From NCBI GenBank assembly GCA_039184865.1, contig JBCDAV010000009.1:1-64000 (forward strand): 64,000 bases of DNA, written 5' to 3'. This stretch comes from Thermohalobaculum sp039184865 (GTDB taxonomy: Bacteria > Pseudomonadota > Alphaproteobacteria > Rhodobacterales > Rhodobacteraceae). The position numbers and the translations under genes are program-made. Every line of letters begins with the position of its first letter. The stretch's first letter is position 1. Shown here piece after piece: positions 35,101 to 44,231 of this stretch. Under the pieces are notes generated by a model that saw only the letters and a list, made by a program, of their open reading frames with translations, had not been told where the DNA came from and made no database searches.

Positions 35101-38100
35101 GTCGCAGATGACGGCGCAGGCATCCGGCTTAGCGGCACGAATCCGACGCTGACGCTGGAATCGAGCAGCGTTTCTGGCAACCACGCGACGTCCACCGCGA
35201 GTTCCGCGGGCGGCGGCGGTATTCTGGTCAATACGAACACGAACGCGACCATCCGCGACAGTATCCTCAGCCACAACGTATCCGAGTCGAATGCGGGCGC
35301 GCTCCGCCTCGGCAACAACAGCTCTCTGATCATCGAGACATCCGAGTTTTCGTCCAACGCATCGGGCGCGGACGGCGGCGCGATCCGGGCGCTCGACGGC
35401 TCCTCTCTCGACATCACGCAGGCGACCTTTGCCAACAACGCCGCAGCGACGAGCGGCGGAGCAATCGACAATTCGAACGGCGTAACTGCCACGATCCAGA
35501 ACAGCACCTTCACGGGCAATCTGGCGGGCGGTTCGGGCGGCGCGCTGAGCGGCACAAGCTCTGTGAACTTCGCGCTGACGAATTCGATCCTGAGCGGCAA
35601 CGGCGATCAATCCGGCAACACGAGTCCGGCCAGCCAAGTGAGCGAAGGCATAACCGGGCTGAGCGGCGGAAACACTCTGGGGGATACGGTCTACGCGGGC
35701 GCCGCCGCGACCCGCACTACCGACGTGGGATCGATCTTCGCTGCGACGAGAACAATCGATCCGGACGGCACGCCGGGCAATGGCGATGAATTCGAGGCAG
35801 GCGCGCTTGCAGCCGGGCAGGGGGCTGGAGCGACCGTCGCACTGTTGGAAGATGCCCTGAACCCGGCGATCGATGCCGGCAGTGCTGTCCCGGGTCTCGC
35901 AACGGATGCCACGGGTGCGACGCGCGATGTCGATCAGGCTCTCGTCGACAACGGCGGTACGGTCGATCTGGGCGCCGTGGAGGTTCAGACGGCGATTTCC
36001 GAGGCCGCGAGCCTGATCGTCACGATCGCGGGCGACGTGGTTGACGCATTCGACAATGAGACGTCTTTGCGTGAAGCAATCGCACATGTGAACGACGGCA
36101 CGCTTTCCGGCACGATCAGCTTTGCCAACGGCGCGGGCGAGGCGTTCGAGACCGGCGGCGAGATCGATCTCCTGCTCGGTGAACTGACGCTTTCCAGCGA
36201 TCTCACGATTGACGGCGATCTGGACGACGATGGCGCTGCCGATGTGACGGTTGACGCACAAGGTGCGAGCCGGGTCGTCAATGTAGCCAGCGGATCGTCG
36301 GAGTTGATCGGTCTCGTGATTACGGGCGGCGATGCGGGGGCTGCTGATGGCGGTGGTCTCAACATTGCATCGGGAGCGACACTGAGGATCACGAATTCCG
36401 AAGTGACCGGCAATACGACGATCGGTGACGGCGGTGGCCTCAGCAATTCGGGCACGGCCGTGGTCACCCGGTCGAACTTCGTCAACAACTCGGCGATGGA
36501 TGGTGGCGGGATATCGAGTGCCGGCGACCTCACGGTCTACATCGCAACGATATCAGGGAACTCGGCAACGGATACCGGTGGTGGCGTCACGATTGGCCAG
36601 ACCGGCAAGTTGCTGATGACCAATGCGACCGTCGCGAACAACACCGCCGGGAATCTGGGTGGTGGCGTCTATTCGGATGATGGCGATTTCTTCATTTTGA
36701 ACTCGACGATCAGTGGTAACTCGGCCACGGGGTCGGGTCAGGGCGTTCGGGCACAGGGAGCCGGTTACCATTATTCGGTGGAACCGGCGTCCGAGACGAA
36801 AGATACCGGGATCGCTTCGGTCTCGAATGTCAACGGATCGACGCTGGTCAACTCGGTCGTAACCGGCAACGGGGGCTCGACCAGCACAAGCGTCAACGCG
36901 TACGGCTACACTACGCAACTCTCGCTGATCTCCACGCGTGTCGGGGGCGATGCGGCGACGATCTTCGATGCAATCGACCCAGGGACGGGCGGCGGTGTGC
37001 TTGCGGAAAACGGTGGCACGGGGCGGACAATGAGCCTGCTCCAGTTGCCGGTGAACACGGTGATCGATGGAGGCTCGTCCCTCGAGTTGTCCGAGTCCCG
37101 GAGAAACCTCGACCTCAATGGCGATGGAGATCTGCTCGATACCGTCGGGGTCGATGCCGACGGAAACGGGCGGGATCAGGGATCAGCGGTGGACATGGGC
37201 GCGGTCGAACTGGGACCTGAAGCACCCAGCCTGATCGTCACGACGAGATTTGACACCATCGATGCGTTCGATGGAGTGACCTCACTGCGTGAGGCAATCG
37301 CGTTCGCCAATTCCGATCCGGACGCCAGCACGATCACCTTCGATGCGGCGCTATCGGGAAACTCTTTCTCAATGAACGCCGCTTTGGATCAATTGTTGAT
37401 AACCGAAGACCTCACGATCGATGGTGATGTCGACGGCGATGACAGGGCCGACGTCGTTCTGTTCAACGGAAACGGTGATCGGCTGTTTGCAGCAAGCGGA
37501 GCAGGCACCGACGTCACCCTGAAGAGCCTCGCGCTGGACGGTGCTGCTGGCGGTGACACCACCGGCAGCGGCGCCGCGATCCAGGCGCATCAGATCTCCT
37601 CGTTGACCATCGAAGACAGCACGTTCGAGCGGTTCCGAGCCAGCGCCGACGGAGCGGCCATAGACGTTCGGGACGACAGCTCGGGTAGCTTGGGGACAAC
37701 GCTCTCGATCACTGGTTCAACATTCCACAATAACAGATCGGATGGCACGGGTGGTGCGATCTCGCTGTACAACGTCAGCGCGACGCTCGTGAACACGACG
37801 CTCGACTTCAATTTCGGGTACGATCATGGCGGCGGCCTCTACGCTTACAGCAACAGTTCCGACACGCTCGACGTCATCAACAGCACAATCACCGACAATC
37901 AGGCAGCGCATCAGTACGGGTTGACTCCACCGGCCGTCGGTGGCGGTGGTATCGCGGCTTTCGGTGTCGCGACAACGATCAGCAACTCCGTTTTCACCGA
38001 GAACCAGCGGTCCGGGGGGACGGGATCAACCACGCTTTACGATGACGTCCAGACCGACTCGGCCATCACGTTGAACAACAGCTTCCTCGCTGTGGCGGTC

Positions 38101-39873
38101 GCTGGCGGTACGGTCACGAACAACAACAGCACGAACGGCGCTGGCGGTGTTTTGCCGAGCCTCGGCGCACTTGTCGACAATGGCGGTCCGGTCGAAACCC
38201 GGGGAATACTGGCGGGCAGTCCGTTGATCGATGCGGGCGACAATTCGTTGGTTCCTCTGGGTCTCGCGACGGATGCGGCTGGTGGCCCTCGGATCGTCGG
38301 CGCTGCAGTCGATATCGGAGCCTTCGAACTGCCGCCGGCGCCGCCGATCGAGGGCGACGGGAACGACGATCTCCTGAACGGGACCGATAACGCGGATTCG
38401 ATTATCGGAAATGGCGGGAGCGACATTGTTCTTGCCGGGGACGGTCCGGACGATGTGGACGGTGGGACCGGTACGGACGCGCTGGCCGGTCAGGGCGGCA
38501 ATGACACGCTCGACGGCGGAAGCGGCGACGATCTGCTGTCGGGCGGCGGCGGCGCCGATCTGATCTACGGCGGGGCCGACAATGACACCGCTGTCGGGGG
38601 CACGGAGAATGATCTGATCTTCGGCGGTTCGGGTAATGACCGGCTGGACGGCGAGTTGGGCGATGACACGTTGGACGGCGGCCCCGGGGACGACACGTTC
38701 GTGGTCGACAGCGCGGACGACGTGCTGATCGAGGATCCGGGCGAGGGCTATGACCGGGTCTTCGCCTCGGTCTCGATCACGCTCGGCGACAACGTGGAAG
38801 CGGGGAACCTGACAGGCTCGGACGATCTCTCGATGACCGCGGCCACGACGGGCTCGTGGCTCAACGGTAATGCCGGCAACAACACGCTGACCGGCCAGCA
38901 AGGGAGCGACCGGCTCGACGGCAACGCCGGCAACGACACGCTGGACGGCGGGCTCGGCAATGATATCCTCGAGGGCGGGGCGGACGCGGACGTCTTCGTG
39001 TTCTCGGCCGGCGCCGACGTGATCCTCGACTTCGAGGACGGCCTTGACCTGATCGACCTCACGGGCGTGGGACTGCTGTTCTCGGATCTCGGCATCGCCC
39101 AGTCGGGCGGCAACGTGCTGATCACGCACGGCCTCGGCACGCTGACGCTGCTGAACTTCGCGGCGGGCGACTTGTCGGCGGCCGATTTCCTCGAGCCCGC
39201 ATCCTCGGCCCCGCCGGTCGTCACCGGCACGGCGGGTGCCGACATCCTAAGCGAGAGCGCGGGCCCGCTGGTGCTGCAGGGGCTCGGTGGCAACGATCTG
39301 CTGCGGGTTCTGAGCGGGGCGGCGACGCTTGAGGGCGGCACCGGCGACGACCGCTACTACGTCTATGAGACGGGCACGGTGATCACCGAGCTTGCCGGCG
39401 AGGGCACCGACCGGGTCTACACGCGGGTCGATCTCATGCTGGCGGACGAGGTCGAGATCGGGGCGACGAACGGCTCCGGCGACATCGACATCACCGGCAA
39501 CGCTCTGGCGAACCAGATCAGTGGCAACGCGGATGCGAACGCGCTGAGCGGGCTGGCCGGTAACGACCGGCTCGATGGGCGGGGCGGGACGGACACGATT
39601 TACGGGGGGCTCGGCAACGACATCCTCGAGGGCGGCGCTGGTGCGGACCGGTTCGTGTTCGAGACCGGCGACGGCACCGACCTGATCCTGGACTTCGAGG
39701 TCGGGGTCGACGTGATCGACTACACCGCGACCGGGCTCGAGTTCGTGGACCTGACGATCACCGACAGCGGCGCGGACGCTCTGATCTTGCAGGGCACCGA
39801 CGTCATCCGGGTGTCCAACATGACCGCTGCCGAGCTCGACGAAACCCAGTTCGAGTTTGCACTGTTGTCGTAG
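32113..39873 (+). CDS. Giant right-handed beta-helix/RTX surface protein, 2,586 aa
   Basis: Predicted type I-secreted adhesin-like protein. It contains five modules that open with (P/A)SLIVxT and SLREAI (near 32,205, 33,067, 34,713, 36,007 and 37,227), each followed by beta-helix rungs of the pattern LTNxTVxxNSAxxxGGGI and a closing choice-of-anchor-Q-like block (IDAGxx, DxGAFE). A glycine-tyrosine tract (33,535-33,744) interrupts the second module. From about 38,360 RTX repeats take over and end in the ~400-aa domain shared with the 3,040-aa protein. Start chosen at 32113, where GGGGAGG precedes the ATG; the ATG at 32092 is in frame but lacks such a site. It is divergent from the sigma-anti-sigma-subtilase operon. 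Function in attachment or matrix formation is inference. Confidence 0.9.
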   Translation: MSSYTVTTLSDSGDDLYVSTDFAAETADGNGLSLREAIYIHNYNYTSYGINNPIINFSGALSGSILLSQQLNIGGYVEIRSTNGQGITLDAQGYGRALGIYGDVRLENISVTGGDLNSGDGGGIYVGSGALSLTNSAVFGNSAAFGNGGGIFANGDLTLTNVTVADNSASNGGGIYSSYSQASLVHSTVTSNSSTSNYSSYGGVVASTLNLTNSIILGNANSTGESNISASVNLYGYNVTAGYPGTTYANASTVFAQVQTVGYIYGGVLADNGGAVQTVALAYALPADTNYQTYTDARGALRGGYPDIGAFDLAQAETPSLIVDTDRDVVNAYDGMTSLREAIEHVRSGTLSGTISFQNGPGEYFEGPDPIIHLTSTLVIDGGMYAGSTPSIVIDSDPNGEGRPLIIISGDVAADDAMTTDSKGNAITDVVNNTRTTDNVEVFNLVGYADVTLNGLVITGGVGSLPQPPGYGGGYGYGGGGYGYGGGGYGYGGGGYGYGGGGYGYGGGGYGYGGGGYGYGGGGYGYGGGGYGYGGGGYGYGGGGYDPTANQRGGGITALADSSLTITNSSISGNASETFSGAITTHGGLLVLSDSLVESNDGNFGGGLNLIGTADLDRVTISNNTAVVGGGAVSSGYNDFTDVEIRDNVAFDPYGNGKGGAVYVTLGTYLTGERVTFADNSASELGGAVYSYGTLELTNATVAGNSAGTLGGGVYTKGFYGTTLNFSTITSNFAGTQGGATFTTGYATLSVSNSLILGNYAQSESELGGGNTSTTNSIVGGDASLIFAQTATSNGAVGGVLADNDGFVRTVALLNEGTNAAIDAGEDATTPDQDARGVDRDADYPDVANNGVNRSDLGAFEIGSIEVPSLIVTTAADILDPTDDETSLREAIGHINAGRLSGTITFASGAGEAFENGGLIRLTNGELEITSTAVIDGGPGVTITGDADANDALTTDSAENQITDVASNAANEADNARVLHVQSTDVTLRNLVITGGVADDGAGIRLSGTNPTLTLESSSVSGNHATSTASSAGGGGILVNTNTNATIRDSILSHNVSESNAGALRLGNNSSLIIETSEFSSNASGADGGAIRALDGSSLDITQATFANNAAATSGGAIDNSNGVTATIQNSTFTGNLAGGSGGALSGTSSVNFALTNSILSGNGDQSGNTSPASQVSEGITGLSGGNTLGDTVYAGAAATRTTDVGSIFAATRTIDPDGTPGNGDEFEAGALAAGQGAGATVALLEDALNPAIDAGSAVPGLATDATGATRDVDQALVDNGGTVDLGAVEVQTAISEAASLIVTIAGDVVDAFDNETSLREAIAHVNDGTLSGTISFANGAGEAFETGGEIDLLLGELTLSSDLTIDGDLDDDGAADVTVDAQGASRVVNVASGSSELIGLVITGGDAGAADGGGLNIASGATLRITNSEVTGNTTIGDGGGLSNSGTAVVTRSNFVNNSAMDGGGISSAGDLTVYIATISGNSATDTGGGVTIGQTGKLLMTNATVANNTAGNLGGGVYSDDGDFFILNSTISGNSATGSGQGVRAQGAGYHYSVEPASETKDTGIASVSNVNGSTLVNSVVTGNGGSTSTSVNAYGYTTQLSLISTRVGGDAATIFDAIDPGTGGGVLAENGGTGRTMSLLQLPVNTVIDGGSSLELSESRRNLDLNGDGDLLDTVGVDADGNGRDQGSAVDMGAVELGPEAPSLIVTTRFDTIDAFDGVTSLREAIAFANSDPDASTITFDAALSGNSFSMNAALDQLLITEDLTIDGDVDGDDRADVVLFNGNGDRLFAASGAGTDVTLKSLALDGAAGGDTTGSGAAIQAHQISSLTIEDSTFERFRASADGAAIDVRDDSSGSLGTTLSITGSTFHNNRSDGTGGAISLYNVSATLVNTTLDFNFGYDHGGGLYAYSNSSDTLDVINSTITDNQAAHQYGLTPPAVGGGGIAAFGVATTISNSVFTENQRSGGTGSTTLYDDVQTDSAITLNNSFLAVAVAGGTVTNNNSTNGAGGVLPSLGALVDNGGPVETRGILAGSPLIDAGDNSLVPLGLATDAAGGPRIVGAAVDIGAFELPPAPPIEGDGNDDLLNGTDNADSIIGNGGSDIVLAGDGPDDVDGGTGTDALAGQGGNDTLDGGSGDDLLSGGGGADLIYGGADNDTAVGGTENDLIFGGSGNDRLDGELGDDTLDGGPGDDTFVVDSADDVLIEDPGEGYDRVFASVSITLGDNVEAGNLTGSDDLSMTAATTGSWLNGNAGNNTLTGQQGSDRLDGNAGNDTLDGGLGNDILEGGADADVFVFSAGADVILDFEDGLDLIDLTGVGLLFSDLGIAQSGGNVLITHGLGTLTLLNFAAGDLSAADFLEPASSAPPVVTGTAGADILSESAGPLVLQGLGGNDLLRVLSGAATLEGGTGDDRYYVYETGTVITELAGEGTDRVYTRVDLMLADEVEIGATNGSGDIDITGNALANQISGNADANALSGLAGNDRLDGRGGTDTIYGGLGNDILEGGAGADRFVFETGDGTDLILDFEVGVDVIDYTATGLEFVDLTITDSGADALILQGTDVIRVSNMTAAELDETQFEFALLS
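33535..33744 (+). repeat. Ten tandem 21-bp repeats encoding YGYGGGG
   Basis: Ten uninterrupted units, with mostly synonymous differences between Tyr (tac/tat) and Gly (ggc/ggt/gga/ggg) codons, so the amino-acid pattern is kept while the DNA has drifted. It is flanked by GYGGG on the left and YDP on the right and lies inside the beta-helix protein. Confidence 0.95.
38680..39870 (+). repeat. Paralogous C-terminal RTX domain, copy 2
   Basis: Shares the same ordered blocks (DRVFxxxSIxLGD, LTGQQGxDRLDGNAGNDTLDG, LILDFEDG, PPVVTGTAG, DDRYYVY) with the end of the 3,040-aa RTX protein at 7,058-8,260, in the opposite orientation. Confidence 0.8.
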
Positions 39874-40485
39874 GGGTACGGAAGAAGGAGGCGCGAATGC
39901 CAAACGAAGAGCAGGCTTCGTTGTATGCAATTGTGCTTAGCGAATGCCGCCAGAATAGAGCGAGCATCTGGGCCAATCGATCTGAAGTTTTCGGATTGAC
40001 GTTCTGATCGCAGACGTTTGCAGATCCGCGCCCCGGTCGACGATCATTGGCGCAGCGCGTCGTCGAAGGACAAACAACCAAACACATGTCTATGCCGGAC
40101 CAGAAGATGAGCATCCGTAAATCGCTCTGGTCTATCAGGCTCTGCGGAGTGTCTTTTGCGGCGACGCCCTGATCAACCGATCGTGCGTGGGCCTTGAAGA
40201 AAATTGCGATGCAACTTTCTAAAACTTGGGTAACTAGTTGTTTAAAATATATTTACGCTTTGGAACTTCCTCGCGTTCGACCGCTAAATTCGCACGACCG
40301 GAGGATGGCGATAGCAGTCTAAGCACCCGGTCTTTCGCGGCGCTAAACAAGAAATGGATTGAAGAAACAGATGATTTCTAAAGCGGTTCATAGTACCCGG
40401 GAATTAGGGTGCGTCTTCGATGAAGCTTGAACACTTCTAATGAGCCGTTGATGGTCTGCTCGACCACCGGGGGATAGAGCAAAAT
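39874..40485. other. Intergenic region after giant beta-helix gene
   Basis: 612 bp, A/T-richer than average around 40,190-40,270. Holds one possible small gene (39,897-40,007) and presumably the promoter of the downstream hybrid kinase. No terminator with a T run was seen. Confidence 0.5.
39897..40007 (+). CDS. Possible small protein, 36 aa
   Basis: Short frame starting MPNEEQASLYAIVL and ending VFGLTF. It begins 24 bp after the stop of the giant beta-helix gene and has a strong ribosome binding site (AAGGAGG, spaced 5-6 nt from the ATG). No recognisable domain, signal or membrane helix. It could be translated from the same transcript; without conservation data it remains tentative. Confidence 0.3.
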   Translation: MPNEEQASLYAIVLSECRQNRASIWANRSEVFGLTF

Positions 40486-42417
40486 ATGCTGGACGGATTT
40501 CCGTCATTTCAGACGATGGTCGCGATCGATCTGTTTCTGCTCGGCGCAGCGCTGATCGGTACGATCTTCATCCTCATCAAATGGCACCAGATCAAAGAGG
40601 CCGGCGCGGCGATCGGTGCGCTAATCTGCATCGCGGGGCTCTGGACGGACACCGGTCTTTACGTTGCGGATCTGGCGAGCATGATCGCCATGCCACCGCT
40701 GATTGGCATGGAACGCTCGATGGCGTTCATGACCGACCTCCATCTCAAATACAGTTGGTATGTCAGCGTCGTCTCGACCGCGCTGATCGCGCTGGGCCTG
40801 TTGATCCTGATCTGGGGCATGGGCCGACAGTTCCAGCGACTGAAGAACGCGCGGACCGAGATCGAGGAGAGTGAACAGCGCCTCGCTCAGGCCGCACAAC
40901 TGGCAAAGCTCGGCTACTACTGGTGGGATGCAGTCGAGGACGAGCTCGAGTTCTGCACCGAGCAACATGCGCGCTCGCACGGACGCAGCATGGAGGAGTA
41001 CGCGGAGCTGGCGACCACGCTCAGCAACGAGATGGTTCTGATCCACCCGGACGATCGCGAGCGGATCCGGAACGAGTATCTTCGACTGCGTGCCGGCAAT
41101 CCGATCGAGATCGAATATCGGGTGCCCACAGCAGACGGCGAAAGGCGGGTCCGCGAGATCGCCCGCCCGGTCTTCGACGAGAATGGAACGGTCGTTCGCG
41201 AGATTGGGACATCGCTGGACACGACTGAACAGTACGAGACAGAACTGCGTCTGTTCCAGGCGGAAAAGATGGAATCCATCGGGCGCCTGACCGGCGGCGT
41301 TGCGCACGATTTCAACAACCTGCTCGCGGTGATGATGGGAAATCTGGAGCTGCTGCGCTCAGAGGTCGATCAGCCCGATCTGATCGAAAGTATCGAAACG
41401 GCACTTTTGGCCGCCGAGCGTGGCGGCGAACTGACCAAGAACATGCTGACTTTTGCGCGGCAGGCGCGGCTGAACCCGACAATCGTGGATATCAATGCCA
41501 CGATCCGCCAGACGAAACTCTGGCTGAGCCGTACCCTGCCTGCGAACATCGAGGTCGAGACATCGTTGCTCGCAAATCTCTGGCGGGTGAGCGCCGACAG
41601 CAGTTCGACCCAGAACGCCTTGTTGAACCTGATCATCAATGCGCGGGACGCGATGCCGAGTGGCGGGAAGCTGACCATCGAGACAGCGAATGTCCGCATC
41701 GACGACGAGTACATCGCCGTACGCTCCGAGGATGTTCCGCCCGGGCGCTATGTCATGGTGGCGGTCAGCGACACCGGCGACGGGATCGAGAGCGAGTTGA
41801 TCGACAAGGTGTTCGAACCGTTTTTCTCTACCAAGCTGCCCGGGCAGGGATCCGGTCTCGGGCTGCCGATGGTTCAGGGTTTTATCAAACAGAGCGGTGG
41901 CGCAATCCGCGTCTACAGCGAGCTTGGCGTAGGCACCACGATCAAACTCTACTTCCCGGCGGTGTTTCGCGACGGCGAGGGGCAGGGCGATGCGCATCCG
42001 GATACAAAGCCGACCACCACCCAGCATGCAAAAATTCTCGTCGCTGAGGACGAACCGGAGGTGCTGGCGATCATCGTTCGCGTGCTTGAAAATGCGCACT
42101 ACAGCGTCTTCACGGCCCCGAGCGGTGACAAGGCCCTGGAACTCTTCCAGAGCATTCGTCCGATAGATCTGTTGCTCACCGATATTGTTATGCCGGGTTC
42201 GCTTCAGGGTCCGAAACTCGCCAAGGCACTTCGCGAGGTCGAGCCGGATCTGCCGACCGTTTTCATGTCAGGCTACCCGAACGAGGCGACCGTCCATGGC
42301 AACGGCCTTCGACCGGAGGACATAAGGCTTATGAAGCCGGTCCCTGCGACCGAGCTGATTGCAGCCGTCGAAAAGGCATTGCGGACCAGAAGAACCAGCT
42401 CGGATGAGCCGAATTGA
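40486..42417 (+). CDS. Membrane PAS hybrid histidine kinase-response regulator
   Basis: 643 aa. Three hydrophobic segments at about residues 12-32, 43-68 and 93-113 form an N-terminal membrane module. A coiled-coil-like linker, a PAS fold (about 135-250, with the PAC-like REIGTSLDTTEQ end), HisKA of the FNNLL type with His274 in GGVAHDFNNLL, HATPase (NLIINARDAM, SDTGDGI, GSGLGLPMV) and a C-terminal receiver (about 514-635, Asp566) follow. It stands alone on the plus strand, convergent with the mscS operon. The signal and the acceptor are unknown. The HDFNN-type H-box is typical of one-piece PAS hybrid kinases of Alphaproteobacteria. Confidence 0.9.
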   Translation: MLDGFPSFQTMVAIDLFLLGAALIGTIFILIKWHQIKEAGAAIGALICIAGLWTDTGLYVADLASMIAMPPLIGMERSMAFMTDLHLKYSWYVSVVSTALIALGLLILIWGMGRQFQRLKNARTEIEESEQRLAQAAQLAKLGYYWWDAVEDELEFCTEQHARSHGRSMEEYAELATTLSNEMVLIHPDDRERIRNEYLRLRAGNPIEIEYRVPTADGERRVREIARPVFDENGTVVREIGTSLDTTEQYETELRLFQAEKMESIGRLTGGVAHDFNNLLAVMMGNLELLRSEVDQPDLIESIETALLAAERGGELTKNMLTFARQARLNPTIVDINATIRQTKLWLSRTLPANIEVETSLLANLWRVSADSSSTQNALLNLIINARDAMPSGGKLTIETANVRIDDEYIAVRSEDVPPGRYVMVAVSDTGDGIESELIDKVFEPFFSTKLPGQGSGLGLPMVQGFIKQSGGAIRVYSELGVGTTIKLYFPAVFRDGEGQGDAHPDTKPTTTQHAKILVAEDEPEVLAIIVRVLENAHYSVFTAPSGDKALELFQSIRPIDLLLTDIVMPGSLQGPKLAKALREVEPDLPTVFMSGYPNEATVHGNGLRPEDIRLMKPVPATELIAAVEKALRTRRTSSDEPN

Positions 42418-42587
42418 ACGGTGATGCCGATCGGGTTTTCGTTGACGCATCCGTCCTGGCGAGAGCGTACGATTGAGCGGACAAGTTCCATCCCGCGAGC
42501 TAAGGCGGCTCCTAGCGGAGATGTCCACGAACGCCCCAGTGTATCCGGCTAGCGCTCCGATTGCCGTTCAGATAATGGCTGTTCGGA

Positions 42588-44231
42588 TCAGGTGGGCTTC
42601 TCGACAAGATCGTTGGTGGTCGCCGCCCGAGGTATTTTCGGTTCGCTCGGATCCGAAACATAGAACGGCGTCATGATCTGGACGTCGGCCGCGTTGAAGC
42701 TGTCCAGAACGTGAGTGTTCAGTTCGGATCGAATGTCGATCGGGTCGAATCCCACCTTCGCGTAGGCATTGATTTCGTAGGAAACGTCATGGCTGCCAAG
42801 CTGCGTCTTCAGCACGAAGGGCTTCGGCGTCGTCTTCAACCCCTTGGTTGCACTTGCGGCATCGAGCAGGAGTTGCTCGACCTTGTCCGCTGGCTCGTCG
42901 TAGCCGATCCCGACCGTGGCATGGACAATAAGCCCGGACGTGCCCGCAATCCGGGTGTAGTTCGTGACGGAGTCGCCGATGAGCTTTGAGTTCGGGACGC
43001 TCAGCAACTCGTTCTTCAGGGTTCTGAGATGCGTGTCGAGCAGTGAAACCTGCTCCACGTTCCCGATCACGTCGCCGACACGTATGCGGTCGCCGATGTT
43101 CACGCTGCGCTTGTAGATCACGAACAGGCCGGCGAGCAGGTTTGACGCAATTGAATTCGAACTGAGGGTCACGAGGATTCCGAGAAAGATCGTCATGCCC
43201 TGAAAAGCCTCCGTCCCGGAACCGGGGATATACGGGTAGGCGATGATGACCGATATGATGATGAAAAGCACGCGACAGATCCGGTGCGTCGGCCAAACCC
43301 AGTCGGGGTCGAAGTCGGCGAACTTTATGATGCCGTTCTCCACGTTCTCGAAGAACAGCCGCAGCAGTTTGAGGAAGTATCGCGAAATCAGGATGATCAC
43401 GATCAAGGTGATGAGATCGGGAATCTCAGCCAGTGCAGCCTCACCCAGAGCGATCAGGGGCGCGCCGATTGTGTCGAGCAGCAGCGAGGCGAGCCAACTC
43501 GTGACGGCAAACTCCCGCAACACAAGGGAGACGTAGAGATAGCCAACGATCGCGAGGATGAACGTGTAAATGCCGCGAAAGAGGGATCGCTGTATCGCGA
43601 GCAGTGATCTCGCGTCGATCAACCGGCCAGTGCTCTCCTCCAGTGACAACACCCATTTGTCCACATGACGCTCGATGCGATGCCGTACGTATCGGCGAAA
43701 GAAGAACAGGCTAACGAGCAAAATGATCAAGGCAGCCGTCCAGACGAGCGTATCGATCAGGCCTGCCTGAACGGCCGTCGAGGTTCGCCCTTTTCGGTAG
43801 GCCTTGATGGCCTTGGCGACCTCACCCGAAATCACGTCAGCGAGGAGATCGACGTTGAGGCCCTCCATCTCGGCATCTGCATCGGTGACGACGGAAATGT
43901 ACTCGCCGTCCGCATAGATCGCGGGTCCGAATTCCGATCTGCGGACCTCGACCTCCGGTTCGAAGTCTGGGTGTTTCTCGGCCGCGCGGATGATCTGCTC
44001 TTCGATGTAGTCCGCGCGTTCTTCAGCAGTGAACGACCGCGCGCCCCGAACGACGAAAAAGGCTTCGCCGTCTATTTCGACGGGAGCCGTTTCGAACTCT
44101 TCTACGACCGGCGCCGGTTCGGCGTCCTCTTGAGCGGCTGCGGGGATCGGATGCGTGAAGAGAACGAGGGTCGCTGCGACGAGGGCAGCCGCGAGCAAGG
44201 CAACAAATCGAGACCCGGACAAGTCAATCAC
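42588..44231 (-). CDS. mscS: MscS family mechanosensitive channel
   Basis: 547-aa inner-membrane channel. A probable signal peptide (hydrophobic 9-27, then AAAQED) leads to a periplasmic domain (about 30-150), then several membrane helices from residue 163 on. The pore helix is the Gly/Ala/Ser-rich stretch near TLSSNSIASNLLAGLFVIYKR, followed by the beta-domain motif VNIGDRIRVGDVIGNVEQVSLLDTHLRT, the family hallmark, and a cytoplasmic C-terminal domain. GTG start, overlapping the stop of the SpoIIAA-like gene by 8 bp. It relieves turgor on hypo-osmotic shock, and the large N-terminal part places it among the bigger MscS paralogues. Confidence 0.92.
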   Translation of the reverse strand: MIDLSGSRFVALLAAALVAATLVLFTHPIPAAAQEDAEPAPVVEEFETAPVEIDGEAFFVVRGARSFTAEERADYIEEQIIRAAEKHPDFEPEVEVRRSEFGPAIYADGEYISVVTDADAEMEGLNVDLLADVISGEVAKAIKAYRKGRTSTAVQAGLIDTLVWTAALIILLVSLFFFRRYVRHRIERHVDKWVLSLEESTGRLIDARSLLAIQRSLFRGIYTFILAIVGYLYVSLVLREFAVTSWLASLLLDTIGAPLIALGEAALAEIPDLITLIVIILISRYFLKLLRLFFENVENGIIKFADFDPDWVWPTHRICRVLFIIISVIIAYPYIPGSGTEAFQGMTIFLGILVTLSSNSIASNLLAGLFVIYKRSVNIGDRIRVGDVIGNVEQVSLLDTHLRTLKNELLSVPNSKLIGDSVTNYTRIAGTSGLIVHATVGIGYDEPADKVEQLLLDAASATKGLKTTPKPFVLKTQLGSHDVSYEINAYAKVGFDPIDIRSELNTHVLDSFNAADVQIMTPFYVSDPSEPKIPRAATTNDLVEKPT

